From assembly GCF_014635665.1 (NCBI RefSeq), contig NZ_BMDG01000002.1, positions 372,001-436,000 of the forward strand: a stretch of DNA of 64,000 bases, written 5' to 3'. Below are positions 34,601 to 43,633 of this stretch, piece after piece. Both the position numbers and the translations under genes were made by a program. The notes beneath the pieces were generated by a model that was not told the DNA's origin, did no database searches, and saw only the letters and a program-made list of their open reading frames with translations. This DNA is from Isoptericola cucumis (GTDB lineage: Bacteria > Actinomycetota > Actinomycetes > Actinomycetales > Cellulomonadaceae). Each line of letters starts with the position of its first letter. Position 1 is the stretch's first letter.

Positions 34601-34676
34601 GGCCGAGCGTGACGGCGACGACGTCGTCGTGGACCTCACCGGGTTCCAGGTCCTCACGCTGCGCGTCCGCCGCTGA
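31608..34676 (+). CDS. Alpha-mannosidase, GH38
   Basis: The 1022-aa protein removes alpha-linked mannose residues with retention. The N-terminal jelly-roll domain (about 1-260) includes PWGRPWDTVWFRVTGEVP. The catalytic domain starts HAVGHAHIDSAWLWPTRETV, whose HAHID gives zinc-binding His and Asp. The nucleophile Asp lies in REVWLPDSFGYTAAMPQL, HTFWWEGIDGSRVFTHFPP lines the site, and FGYGDGGGGPTREM carries further zinc and substrate contacts. Beta-sandwich domains follow (NEWEAWDIDEHHRR, then HVNTSWDHARFETVAHRWV). There is no signal peptide, so it is cytosolic and would trim imported mannooligosaccharides. Confidence 0.95.
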   Translation: MHDTTVRTTMRLERFVRDWLEGAVHRDRRPLEVASWTVGGEPVPFAEAARATYEPHAIGAPWGRPWDTVWFRVTGEVPPEWRPGSAPAGTRAELVVDLGFTGAGPGFQAEGTAWTTDGRIIKAVEPRNQHVPLAPGGALGADGTVDLFVEAAANPDVPNGAWTRPTPMGAWDTAGDAPIYSLRTMHVALVDETVAELLADVRTLSGLVRVLPPASPRGAQVLRALEDMLDVVDPDDIAGTAAAGRAALADALAAPATPSAHRVHAVGHAHIDSAWLWPTRETVRKCARTFSNVLSLMDEDPDVRFACSSAQQYAWVQEHYPELFERIRERVREGRFVPVGGMWVESDTNLPGSEALARQLVAGKRYFIDELGVEPREVWLPDSFGYTAAMPQLARLAGSENFLTQKISWNDTNTMPHHTFWWEGIDGSRVFTHFPPVDTYNSDLSAEELERAERQYAEKGRANTSLAPFGYGDGGGGPTREMVAQARRTADLEGSPRVELSDSQSFFDAARAEYAAPPTWVGEMYLEYHRGTYTSQARTKRGNRRSEHLLREAELWATTAAVRCGTPYPAERLQRIWRTVLLQQFHDILPGSSIAWVHREAERNYAEVARELEEIVATSLRALVGDGDATVAVNSAPFARDGVTGVGARVLDGPRRGTTVAPVPAATGPGDGWVLENDVVRVVVDASGHVVSAVDRATGREAVLPGARANLLQLHRDIPNEWEAWDIDEHHRRTTTDLDAAAKVEVVDGPAGPSLRVLREFGSSRVEQDLELPTDGRALRITTRVDWHERQKLLKLAFPLDVRAERATSEIQFGHVHRPTHVNTSWDHARFETVAHRWVHVAEPGFGVAVTNDSTYGHDITATRVDDGRDGRDSATGTTVRLSLLRAPMFPDPDADQGEHELRCELVVGAGIDDAIRHGYALNLPERVVTGERGVEPLVTVDDDAVVVEAVKLAEDGSGDVVLRLYESRGGRARARVALGFAHGDVEVTDLLERPVGAAERDGDDVVVDLTGFQVLTLRVRR

Positions 34677-34699
34677 CCGAACCCCTTCCAGCACCGGAT

Positions 34700-34731
34700 C
34701 CGTGCCGCCGTCCGACCGGGCGGCGGCACGG
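34700..34731 (+). terminator. Terminator-like hairpin between GH38 and GH76
   Basis: CCGTGCCGCCG, 10-nt loop, CGGCGGCACGG: an 11-bp perfect stem. It may attenuate rather than fully separate the GH76 gene from the operon. Confidence 0.65.
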
Positions 34732-34786
34732 GTCCCGTGCTCGGAGGTGACACGACCGAGCACCACCCCGAGCGAAGGAGAGAACG

Positions 34787-35980
34787 ATGAGGTTCACCCG
34801 AGTCATCGGTACGGTCGCCGCGCTGGCGTGCGTGGCGGGGGCCGCGGCGCCCGCGTCGGCGCAGGTCGAGCCGCGGGGCGGTGACGGGCGCGAGACGTCG
34901 CAGCGGACGCAGGTGCAGCGCGCCGTCGCCGGCTACGAGGCGATGCAGGAGCACCTGTACGTCGACGACGGGTCGGGGCTCTACCGCGAGCGCTACCCGT
35001 CGGGTGCCGACGACCGGCCGTACTCGTACGAGTGGCCGTTCTCCCAGGCGCACGTCGCGACGCTCGACCTCACGGGGATGCCCGGGCGCACGGGCCGGGA
35101 GTTCGTCGACGACCTCGCCGACCGGTCGGTGGGCCAGGAGCGGTTCTGGAACTCCGACGGCGGCACGACGGGCCTGCCGGCGTACGACTCGTACGCGCGC
35201 GCCCCGTACGGCGACGGCGGCGACATCTTCTACGACGACAACGAGTGGGTCGCGCTCGCCAAGGTGCAGCAGCACCTCGCCACGGGCGACGCGGCGGCGC
35301 TCGAGCGGGCCCGCGAGATCTTCGAGCTCGTCGTCTCCGGCTGGGACACCGACCCGAGCCACCCGGCGCCGGGCGGCGTCTTCTGGACGCAGGCCGAGTG
35401 GAGCACCGACCGCAACACGGTCTCCACGATGCCGGGCGCCCAGCTCGCGACGCGGCTGTACATGATCACCGGGGAGGAGCGGTACCTGCGCTGGGCCGAG
35501 CGGATGGTCGAGTGGACCGACGAGCACCTGCTGGCGCCCAACGGCCTGTACTGGGACAACATCAAGCTCGACGGGTCGATCGACCGGACGCAGTGGTCGT
35601 ACAACCAGGGCGTGCCGGTCGGCACGTTCACGCTGCTGTACGAGGCGACGGGCGAGGAGCGCTACCTCGCCAAGGCGGAGGCGGTCGCGGAGGCGTCGTA
35701 CCGGTTCTACGTCACCGAGGAGCGGCTGGCCGGCCAGCCGATGTTCTTCAACTCGATCTGGTTCAAGAACCTCCTGCTGCTGGAGTCGGTGACCGGCACC
35801 ACGACCTACCGGCAGGCGATGGCGGACTACGCCGACCGGCAGTGGCGCGAGGCCCGCGACCCCGCCACCGGCCTCTTCAACGCCGGCGACGAGCACACGG
35901 AGCTCCTGGAGCAGGCGGCGATGGTGCAGATCTATGCCACCCTCGCCTGGCCGCGGGACAGGGCGTCGATCCTGTACTGA
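34787..35980 (+). CDS. Secreted alpha-1,6-mannanase, GH76
   Basis: The 397-aa protein has a signal peptide (about 1-26, ending AAAPASAQ) and a six-hairpin toroid fold of family GH76. Markers: YEWPFSQAHVATLDL, FYDDNEWVALAKVQQHL (the Asp-Asp pair is the catalytic motif of GH76), PGGVFWTQAEWSTDRNTVST, WDNIKLDGSIDRTQWSYNQG and MFFNSIWFKNLLLLE. These enzymes cut the alpha-1,6-mannose backbone of fungal or mycobacterial mannans. GAAGGAGAG precedes the ATG. It complements the intracellular GH38 and the importer. The last codons are part of a 24-bp tandem duplication. Confidence 0.92.
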   Translation: MRFTRVIGTVAALACVAGAAAPASAQVEPRGGDGRETSQRTQVQRAVAGYEAMQEHLYVDDGSGLYRERYPSGADDRPYSYEWPFSQAHVATLDLTGMPGRTGREFVDDLADRSVGQERFWNSDGGTTGLPAYDSYARAPYGDGGDIFYDDNEWVALAKVQQHLATGDAAALERAREIFELVVSGWDTDPSHPAPGGVFWTQAEWSTDRNTVSTMPGAQLATRLYMITGEERYLRWAERMVEWTDEHLLAPNGLYWDNIKLDGSIDRTQWSYNQGVPVGTFTLLYEATGEERYLAKAEAVAEASYRFYVTEERLAGQPMFFNSIWFKNLLLLESVTGTTTYRQAMADYADRQWREARDPATGLFNAGDEHTELLEQAAMVQIYATLAWPRDRASILY

Positions 35981-36006
35981 CGCAGGGCGTCGATCCTGAA
36001 CTGACG
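35959..36006 (+). repeat. 24-bp tandem duplication across the GH76 stop
   Basis: The unit beginning CAGGGCGTCGATCCTG occurs at 35959-35982 and 35983-36006 with one mismatch (T/A at base 17). The first copy encodes the end of the protein (RASILY and stop); the second is untranslated. Confidence 0.9.
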
Positions 36007-36013
36007 GCGCCAC

Positions 36014-36019
36014 TACCCT
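36014..36019 (+). promoter_or_regulatory. -10 box TACCCT, leaderless promoter of ABC-F gene
   Basis: TACCCT is followed by 6 nt and the GTG at 36026. Confidence 0.5.
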
Positions 36020-36025
36020 CGTGGG

Positions 36026-37911
<1,886 letters not shown>

Positions 37912-37915
<4 letters not shown>

Positions 37916-38379
37916 ACGACCGGACGGGCGAGGGGGTGCTCGACGACGTCGACCGCGTGCTCGTCGCGACGCTCCGGGAGGACGGCCGGGCGACGCTCGG
38001 GGCGCTCGCGGCGGCGTCGGGGCTGTCGCAGTCGGCGGTCCAGGCGCGGGTGCGCAAGCTCGAGGCGCGGGGCGTGATCACCGGCTACCGGGCCGTCGTC
38101 GACCCGGAGGCGGTGGGGCTGCCGATCGCGGCGTACGTGGAGATCACCCCGCTGGACCAGTCGCAGGCGGACGACGCGCCCGAGCGGCTGCGCGACGTGC
38201 CGGGCATCGAGGCGTGCTGGTCGGTGGCGGGCGCGGCCAACTACCTGCTGCTGGTGCGGGTGCCCTCGCCGAGCGCGCTGGAGGACCTGCTCGGCCGGAT
38301 CCGGCGGGAGGCGAGCGTCTCGACGCGGTCGACGATCGTGCTGCGCACGTACTTCGAGGGGCGTCCGGTCACCCCCTGA
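37912..38379 (+). CDS. Lrp/AsnC-family regulator
   Basis: The 155-aa regulator has an N-terminal winged helix (LDDVDRVLVATLREDGRATL, then LAAASGLSQSAVQARVRKLE and GVITGYRAVVDPEAVGL) and a RAM ligand-binding domain (IAAYVEITPLD, VPGIEACWSVAGAANYLLLV, STRSTIVLRTYFEGRP). It forms octamers or dimers and responds to amino acids. The neighbour is lysine 6-aminotransferase, a pairing also seen in M. tuberculosis (lrpA next to lat, Rv3291c/Rv3290c), which suggests lysine is the ligand. ATGA overlap with the ABC-F gene couples their translation. Confidence 0.92.
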
Positions 38380-38387
38380 CAGGACGA

Positions 38388-38431
38388 TCTCCGGTCAACC
38401 TCTGGTTGAACCGGAGAATCTCCCCTACGGT
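38388..38431 (+). promoter_or_regulatory. lat promoter with Lrp-type operator
   Basis: The inverted repeat TCTCCGGT(c)AACC-tct-GGTT(g)AACCGGAGA spans 38388-38417. It covers the -35 position of the -10 box TACGGT (38426-38431), which lies 6 nt before the lat ATG. The dyad is imperfect by one inserted base. Confidence 0.6.
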
Positions 38432-38437
38432 CGGGAT

Positions 38438-39799
38438 ATGACCGAGACAATCTCTCAGCGCACAGCCCCCAGCGTCGGCGGCTCGATCGAGGCCACCGCC
38501 GTCCTCGAGTCGCTGCGCGAGCACCTGCTCGTCGACGGCTTCGACCTCGTCCTCGACCTCGACCGCTCGCACGGGTCGACGCTCGTCGACGCGCGCGACG
38601 GCCGCGAGTGGACGGACCTGTTCACCTTCTTCGCGTCCAACCCGCTGGGCATGAACCACCCCGCCCTGTCCCGCGACCCCGTGTTCCGCGAGGACCTGAC
38701 CCGCGCCGCCATCAACAAGCCCTCCAACTCCGACGTCTACACCGCCGAGATGGCGCGCTTCGTCGCCACGTTCGCCCGCGTGCTCGGCGACCCCGCCCTG
38801 CCGCACCTGTTCTTCGTCGACGGCGGCGCGCTCGCCGTCGAGAACGCGCTCAAGGTCGCGTTCGACTGGAAGTCGCGGCACAACGAGGCGAACGGCCGCT
38901 CGGGGGAGCTCGGCACCAAGGTGCTGCACCTGCAGCACGCGTTCCACGGGCGGTCCGGCTACACGATGTCGCTGACGAACACCGAGCCGGGCAAGGTCGC
39001 CCGGTTCCCCAAGTTCGACTGGCCCCGCATCACCTCGCCCTATCCCGGTCACGACGCCGACGGCGCGCCCCGCGACGTCGAGGCCCTCGAGGCCCGCGCG
39101 CTGGCCGAGGCGCGCGCGGCGTTCGAGGCGCACCCGCACGACATCGCCTGCTTCGTCGCCGAGCCGATCCAGGGCGAGGGCGGCGACCACCACCTGCGGC
39201 CCGAGTTCCTGCAGGCCATGCAGGCCCTGTGCCACTCCCGCGACGCGCTGTTCGTGCTCGACGAGGTGCAGACCGGCACCGGGTTCACCGGCACCGCGTG
39301 GGCCTACCAGCAGCTCGGCGTGCAGCCCGACGTCGTCGCGTTCGGCAAGAAGGCACAGGTGTGCGGCCTCATGGCCGGCGGCCGCGTGGACGAGGTCGGC
39401 GACAACGTGTTCCACGTCTCCTCGCGCATCAACTCCACGTGGGGCGGCAACCTCGCCGACATGGTGCGCTCGCGGCGCATCCTCGAGGTGTACGAGGCGG
39501 AAGGCCTGATCGAGCGGGCCGCGCGCGTCGGTGCCGGACTGCTGGAGCGGCTGGAGAAGCTCGCCGCCGCGCACCCCGGGACCGTCACCGACCCGCGCGG
39601 GCGCGGGCTCATGTGCGCGGTGTCGCTGCCGTCGCGCGCCGTGCGCGACGCCGTCCTCGCCGGCCTGCACGCCGAGCACTTCCTGATCCTCGGCTGCGGC
39701 GAGCGGTCGGTGCGGTTCCGCCCGGCGATGACGGTCGAGGAGCCGGTGCTCGACGCCGCCGTCGAGGCGCTCGACCGGGTGGTGGCGCGGGTCGTGTGA
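38438..39799 (+). CDS. lat: L-lysine 6-transaminase
   Basis: The 453-aa class III PLP aminotransferase moves the epsilon-amino group of lysine to 2-oxoglutarate, giving aminoadipate semialdehyde (piperideine-6-carboxylate). LAT-specific features: FTFFASNPLGMNHP near the start, AINKPSNSDVYTAEMARFV, FFVDGGALAVENALKVAFDW, HAFHGRSGYTMSLTNT and EPIQGEGGDHHLRPEFLQ. The Schiff-base Lys lies in VVAFGKKAQVCGLMAGG, and SSRINSTWGGNLADMVR follows. In Streptomyces and Nocardia LAT starts beta-lactam synthesis, but no beta-lactam genes are nearby, so a catabolic or persistence-related role is likelier. The gene is under the adjacent Lrp. Confidence 0.94.
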   Translation: MTETISQRTAPSVGGSIEATAVLESLREHLLVDGFDLVLDLDRSHGSTLVDARDGREWTDLFTFFASNPLGMNHPALSRDPVFREDLTRAAINKPSNSDVYTAEMARFVATFARVLGDPALPHLFFVDGGALAVENALKVAFDWKSRHNEANGRSGELGTKVLHLQHAFHGRSGYTMSLTNTEPGKVARFPKFDWPRITSPYPGHDADGAPRDVEALEARALAEARAAFEAHPHDIACFVAEPIQGEGGDHHLRPEFLQAMQALCHSRDALFVLDEVQTGTGFTGTAWAYQQLGVQPDVVAFGKKAQVCGLMAGGRVDEVGDNVFHVSSRINSTWGGNLADMVRSRRILEVYEAEGLIERAARVGAGLLERLEKLAAAHPGTVTDPRGRGLMCAVSLPSRAVRDAVLAGLHAEHFLILGCGERSVRFRPAMTVEEPVLDAAVEALDRVVARVV

Positions 39800-39855
39800 G
39801 TTCTGGCCGAAACCTCCGGCGCGGCCGAAACCTCGGCGAGGGTTGACGGCCAGCC

Positions 39856-39938
39856 GGGGAATCGCGCGCACGGTCGCGTTCACGGGCGCCAGGGCGCCCT
39901 CCACTTCGGGACTTCTACGACCGTGCGCGCGATTCCCC
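39856..39938. terminator. 83-bp stem-loop after lat (21-bp perfect arms)
   Basis: GGGGAATCGCGCGCACGGTCG (39856-39876) pairs perfectly with 39918-39938. The 41-nt loop contains its own GGGCGCC/GGCGCCC hairpin. Upstream, GGCCGAAACCTC occurs twice. It ends the lat transcript or belongs to the long-palindrome set. Confidence 0.65.
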
Positions 39939-39984
39939 GCCCGGCCTTCTTCCGGCTCGCGGTCGTACGTGACAGGCTCGGGTC

Positions 39985-40572
39985 GTGGTCAGTCATCAGG
40001 TGAGGGTGGACGAAGGTGAGCCAGGGCTGGTGGTGACCGTGCTGCCCGGTGCTGGGTACACCGCCGAGGGGCCGCTGCTCGCGCGGCCCGCCGTGGCGTT
40101 GCGGGGTGCCGGGTGGACGGTGCGGACCGTCGTCTGGGACGGGGTGTGCCGGGAACCCGACGTGGCTCGGTCTGTGTACGACGGGGTGGTCCGTGCGGGG
40201 GTCGACGCCGCTCCCGGGGCGGTGCACCTGGTGCTGGCCAAGTCGCTCGGCACGCTGGCGCTCCCGGTGGCCCTCGAGCTGGGGCTGGCGGGTGCGTGGC
40301 TGACGCCGCTGCTCACCGCCGGCCAGGCGCCCGAGGTGCGCGTCGCCGCGGCCGGGCTCGGGGAGTCCGGCGTGCCGGCGCTGCTCGTAGGCGGGACGGG
40401 TGACGGGCTGTGGGACTCCGCGCTGGCGGCGTCGTCCGGGGCGCGCGTGGTGGAGGCCGCCGGCGCCGACCACGCCATGGAGGTGCCGGGCGACCCCGGG
40501 CGCACGGGCGAGATCCTCGCCGACGTGACGGCCGCCGTCGTCGACCTGGCACGCGTGATCGACCGCCGCTGA
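39985..40572 (+). CDS. Small alpha/beta-hydrolase-fold protein
   Basis: The 195-aa cytosolic protein has a hydrolase core: VTVLPGAGYTAEGPLLARPA (oxyanion loop), VHLVLAKSLGTLALPVALEL (nucleophile elbow with Ser in AKSLG), PALLVGGTGDGLWD (acid) and AGADHAMEVPGD (His). The triad is intact, though the elbow is K-S-L-G rather than the common G-x-S-x-G. Actinobacterial homologues are generally annotated only as alpha/beta hydrolase. CAGGCT lies 6 nt before the GTG, a weak leaderless box. It stands alone between two large palindromes; substrate unknown. Confidence 0.75.
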   Translation: MVSHQVRVDEGEPGLVVTVLPGAGYTAEGPLLARPAVALRGAGWTVRTVVWDGVCREPDVARSVYDGVVRAGVDAAPGAVHLVLAKSLGTLALPVALELGLAGAWLTPLLTAGQAPEVRVAAAGLGESGVPALLVGGTGDGLWDSALAASSGARVVEAAGADHAMEVPGDPGRTGEILADVTAAVVDLARVIDRR

Positions 40573-40578
40573 CCCTGC

Positions 40579-40654
40579 GGATCCGTTCGGCAGGGGGTGC
40601 TTCCGTTCGGCACGACCGCCTGCCGAACGGACGCACGACCTGCCGAAACGATCC
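40579..40654. terminator. 76-bp imperfect palindrome after the small hydrolase gene
   Basis: The arms 40579-40612 and 40621-40654 match at 29 of 34 positions around an 8-nt loop. Inside each arm TCGGCA-type blocks recur (CCGTTCGGCA twice on the left), so the arm itself is an internal direct repeat. Confidence 0.7.
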
Positions 40655-40689
40655 GGCGTCCGCCCGCCGCGCCGCGACACGCGGTGATC

Positions 40690-40705
40690 GTTACGCATCC
40701 TTAAC
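40690..40705 (+). promoter_or_regulatory. GlnR/MtrA-type direct repeat before peptide ABC operon
   Basis: GTTAC-gcatcc-TTAAC sits in an A/T-richer stretch of the 309-nt gap between 40573 and 40881. The layout (five bases, six spacer, five bases) is that of GlnR boxes (gTnAC-n6-GaAAC) and MtrA sites. Apart from this site and the palindrome, the gap holds only a GGGGAG ribosome site; an ATG at 40741 starts a 34-codon frame without coding character. Confidence 0.4.
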
Positions 40706-40881
40706 AGTGATTTTCACCACGACAGGCCAAGATGGCGATATGTTCCACGGCAACGCCGCCGCGGGCACGAGGACGCGCCCGGGGCGACGAGCACGACGAC
40801 GTGTACGACGCCAGGGACCGACGGCAGGTCGACGGCTGGGGTGACGACGCCCCGAAGCGACCACGAGGTGGGGAGTAGCCG

Positions 40882-42543
40882 GTGAGGATGAGGCGAAGGG
40901 CCGCCACGGCGGCCGCAGCGGCGACGGTGACGACGTTGTTGCTCGCGAGCTGCGGCGGTGGCGGCGGCAACGAGGAGGGCGACGGCGAGGGCAGCGGCGG
41001 CGAGTCCGCGACGGTGCGGCTCGCGCTGGCGCAGGACGTCGAGACGCTGCTGCCGATGGACTCGAACGTGAGCGACAACATCTCGGTGCTCGACGTCGTG
41101 TACGACGGGCTGGTCCGGTACGACCCGGAGACCACGGAGCCGTACAACTACGTGGCCGAGAGCATCGAGTCCGAGGACAACACGGTCTGGACCATCAAGA
41201 TCAAGCCGGACCTGACGTTCCAGAACGGCGAGCCGGTAGACGCCGAGGCGTTCGCCCGCGCCTGGAACTACGCCGCGTACGGGCCGAACGCGATGGCCAA
41301 CAACTACTTCTTCGAGCGCATCGCCGGCTACGACGAGATGCAGGGCGAGACGGACGACGAGGGCAACGTCGTGGAGGAGCCGGCCGCGAAGGAGCTGTCG
41401 GGCCTGAAGGTCGTGGACCCGCAGACCCTCGAGGTCACGCTGACGGGGCCGTTCGCCGGGTTCGCCACGATGCTGGGCTACACGGGCTTCTTCCCGGTCG
41501 CGCAGGAGTGCCTGGACGACGTCGAGGCGTGCGCGGTCAAGCCGATCGGCAACGGCCCCTTCCAGGTCGAGGAGTGGGAGCAGGGCATCGGCCTCACCGC
41601 CACGCGCTGGGACGAGTACCCGCTCGAGGAGGCGCCCACCTACGGGACCATCGAGTGGACCGAGTACGCGGGCGAGGAGAACTGGCCCGACTTCCAGGCC
41701 GGCAACCTGGACTTCGCCGTCCCGCCGCCCGCCGAGCTGGCGTCGGCCGCGGCCGACCCGGACCTGCAGGAGCGGTTCGTCGAGGGCCCGGGTGCCGCGC
41801 TGACGTACATGGCGTTCCCGCTGTACCAGGACGGCCCGTGGTCCGACGTCGAGTTCCGCAAGGCGATCTCGATGGCGATCGACCGGCAGGGCATCGTCGA
41901 CGCCCTCCTGCCCGGCGAGCGCGTCCCCGCCGACAGCTGGGTGGTGCCGGACGGCGTCCCCGGCGGCGAGGCCGGCACGTGCGAGTGGTGCGAGTTCGAC
42001 CCCGACGCCGCGAAGGCGGCCCTGGAGAAGGCCGGCGGCTGGCCCGAGGGCGAGACGCTGACCATCCACCTCGGCCAGGACGAGACGGAGGAGGCGCTGT
42101 TCAAGGCGATCGGCGACTCCATCCAGCAGGTGCTCGGCATCCCGTACGAGCTCGACCCCACGCCCGACTACTTCGACCGGCGCGCGGCCCGCGAGTTCAC
42201 GGGGGCGTTCCGCGCCAACTGGTTCCCGGACTACCCGCTGAACGAGAATTACCTGGCACCGGTGTACGCGAGCGGTGACCCGAAGAAGGGCAACACCGAG
42301 TTCGGGTACTACGGCAAGGAGTTCGAGGCGGCGATCGCCGCGGGCGACGAGGCCGCCACCCTCGAGGAGGCCGTCACCAAGTACCAGGAGGCCGAGGCCG
42401 CGCTGGCGCAGGACTTCCCGACGGTGCCGGTCGTCTTCTCGGTGAACTCGTACTACTACAGCGAGAACATGTCGAACGTGGTGCTCGACCCGTTCAGCGG
42501 TGAGCCCAAGCTGCGCCTGCTGGAGGTCAGCGACGCCATGTGA
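40882..42543 (+). CDS. Peptide ABC transporter substrate-binding lipoprotein (family 5)
   Basis: The 553-aa DppA/OppA-type lipoprotein has the lipobox LLLASC with Cys at about residue 24 and an acidic Gly/Glu linker. The SBP-bac-5 fold follows: VRLALAQDVETLLPMDSNVS, LDVVYDGLVRYDPETTEPYN, WTIKIKPDLTFQNGEPVDAE and FARAWNYAAYGPNAMANNYF, then IGNGPFQVEEWEQGIGLTAT and FRKAISMAIDRQGIVDALL. It binds peptides or similar cationic/amide ligands outside the cell. GTG with GGGGAG upstream is used. It heads a seven-gene operon ending in an amidotransferase and a serine hydrolase, which hints at an unusual ligand. Confidence 0.93.
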   Translation: MRMRRRAATAAAAATVTTLLLASCGGGGGNEEGDGEGSGGESATVRLALAQDVETLLPMDSNVSDNISVLDVVYDGLVRYDPETTEPYNYVAESIESEDNTVWTIKIKPDLTFQNGEPVDAEAFARAWNYAAYGPNAMANNYFFERIAGYDEMQGETDDEGNVVEEPAAKELSGLKVVDPQTLEVTLTGPFAGFATMLGYTGFFPVAQECLDDVEACAVKPIGNGPFQVEEWEQGIGLTATRWDEYPLEEAPTYGTIEWTEYAGEENWPDFQAGNLDFAVPPPAELASAAADPDLQERFVEGPGAALTYMAFPLYQDGPWSDVEFRKAISMAIDRQGIVDALLPGERVPADSWVVPDGVPGGEAGTCEWCEFDPDAAKAALEKAGGWPEGETLTIHLGQDETEEALFKAIGDSIQQVLGIPYELDPTPDYFDRRAAREFTGAFRANWFPDYPLNENYLAPVYASGDPKKGNTEFGYYGKEFEAAIAAGDEAATLEEAVTKYQEAEAALAQDFPTVPVVFSVNSYYYSENMSNVVLDPFSGEPKLRLLEVSDAM

Positions 42544-42628
42544 CCCGGCACGCGGTGGGTGGTCCGGCGTGACCGCCCACCGCACCGGGTCCCGCCGCCG
42601 CACGACCGCACCATCAGAAAGACAGTGA

Positions 42629-43633
42629 ATGGGCCGCTACATCATCCGCCGGGTCCTGCTGGGCGCGGCCACGCTCCTGCTCGTGACGTTCGTCCTGCAC
42701 CTGCTCACGACGTTCGCGATCCAGCTCAACGGGAGCCCCGCGCTCGCGTTCTTCGGTGACCGGATCCCGACCGACGCTCAGCTCGCCGCCGTCGAGGAGC
42801 GCTACGGGCTCGACGACCCCTGCTACGACCAGACCGGCAACCCGTGCCTCGGGCCCTACGTGGAGCGCCTGGGCGCGTACGCGCAGGGCGACTTCGGCAC
42901 GAACCTGCGCGGCCGGGAGGTCACCGACATCGTCGCGACGGCGGCGCCCAACACGCTCAAGCTGTTCGCGATCGTCACGGTCACGTGGTTCGTGCTCGGC
43001 ATGGGGCTCGGGTCGGCCGCCGCGCGGTGGCGCGGCCGCTCGGCGGACCACGGGATCCGCATGACGTCGGTGCTCATCGACGCGTTCCCGATCTTCGTGC
43101 TCCTGCTCGTCTACCGGTACGTGTTCGCCGTCCCCCTCAGCGACTGGGCCCGCTCCACCTTCGGCGACGACAGCATGGTCGCGCTGTGGTTCCGGCCGTC
43201 GTTCGACGCCGACCACCCCTGGGCGACGGTGCTCGTGCCGGGCATCCTGCTCGGCCTGGCCGGCTCGGCGGCGTTCATCCGCCTGGTGCGGGCGAGCCAG
43301 CTGGAGTCGTACGCCGGCGAGCACGTGCGCACCGCCCGGTCCCGCGGGCTGGCGGAACGGCACGTCGTGCTGCACCACGTCGTGCGCAACTCGTCCGTCC
43401 CGGTCGTCACGGCGGTGGGGCTGACGTTCACCGAGGCGCTCGCCGGGGCCGTGATCACCGAGGGGATGATGAACATCTACGGCATGGGCGGGGTGCTGTG
43501 GGAGGCGGTGCGCGGCAACGACGTCGCGCTCGTCGTCGGCATCGTGACGATCCTGGCGATCGTGACCGTCGTCGTGATGCTGGTCGTCGACATCGCCTAC
43601 GCCGCCCTCGACCCGAGGATCCGTTATGCCTGA
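42629..43633 (+). CDS. Peptide ABC transporter permease (DppB type)
   Basis: The 334-aa permease starts YIIRRVLLGAATLLLVTFVL, the standard DppB opening, with a large extracytoplasmic loop (LAAVEERYGLDDPCYDQTGN, then YVERLGAYAQGDFGTNLRGR) and the conserved GLAERHVVLHHVVRNSSVPV ATPase-contact helix. TFTEALAGAVITEGMMNIYG fits the DppB membrane core. The Cys pair in DPCYDQTGNPC is unusual. About six membrane segments are present. Its end overlaps the next permease by 8 bp. Confidence 0.93.
   Translation: MGRYIIRRVLLGAATLLLVTFVLHLLTTFAIQLNGSPALAFFGDRIPTDAQLAAVEERYGLDDPCYDQTGNPCLGPYVERLGAYAQGDFGTNLRGREVTDIVATAAPNTLKLFAIVTVTWFVLGMGLGSAAARWRGRSADHGIRMTSVLIDAFPIFVLLLVYRYVFAVPLSDWARSTFGDDSMVALWFRPSFDADHPWATVLVPGILLGLAGSAAFIRLVRASQLESYAGEHVRTARSRGLAERHVVLHHVVRNSSVPVVTAVGLTFTEALAGAVITEGMMNIYGMGGVLWEAVRGNDVALVVGIVTILAIVTVVVMLVVDIAYAALDPRIRYA

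Noticed and set aside
38438-39799. Beta-lactam biosynthesis locus
   Set aside because: Lysine 6-aminotransferase is the only pathway-like gene. No ACV synthetase or isopenicillin N synthase is present, and the lrp-lat pair occurs in non-producers.
40741-40845. A 34-codon frame starting ATG in the 309-nt gap
   Set aside because: It has no ribosome site, an Arg-rich composition as expected from random GC-rich sequence, and no known match.
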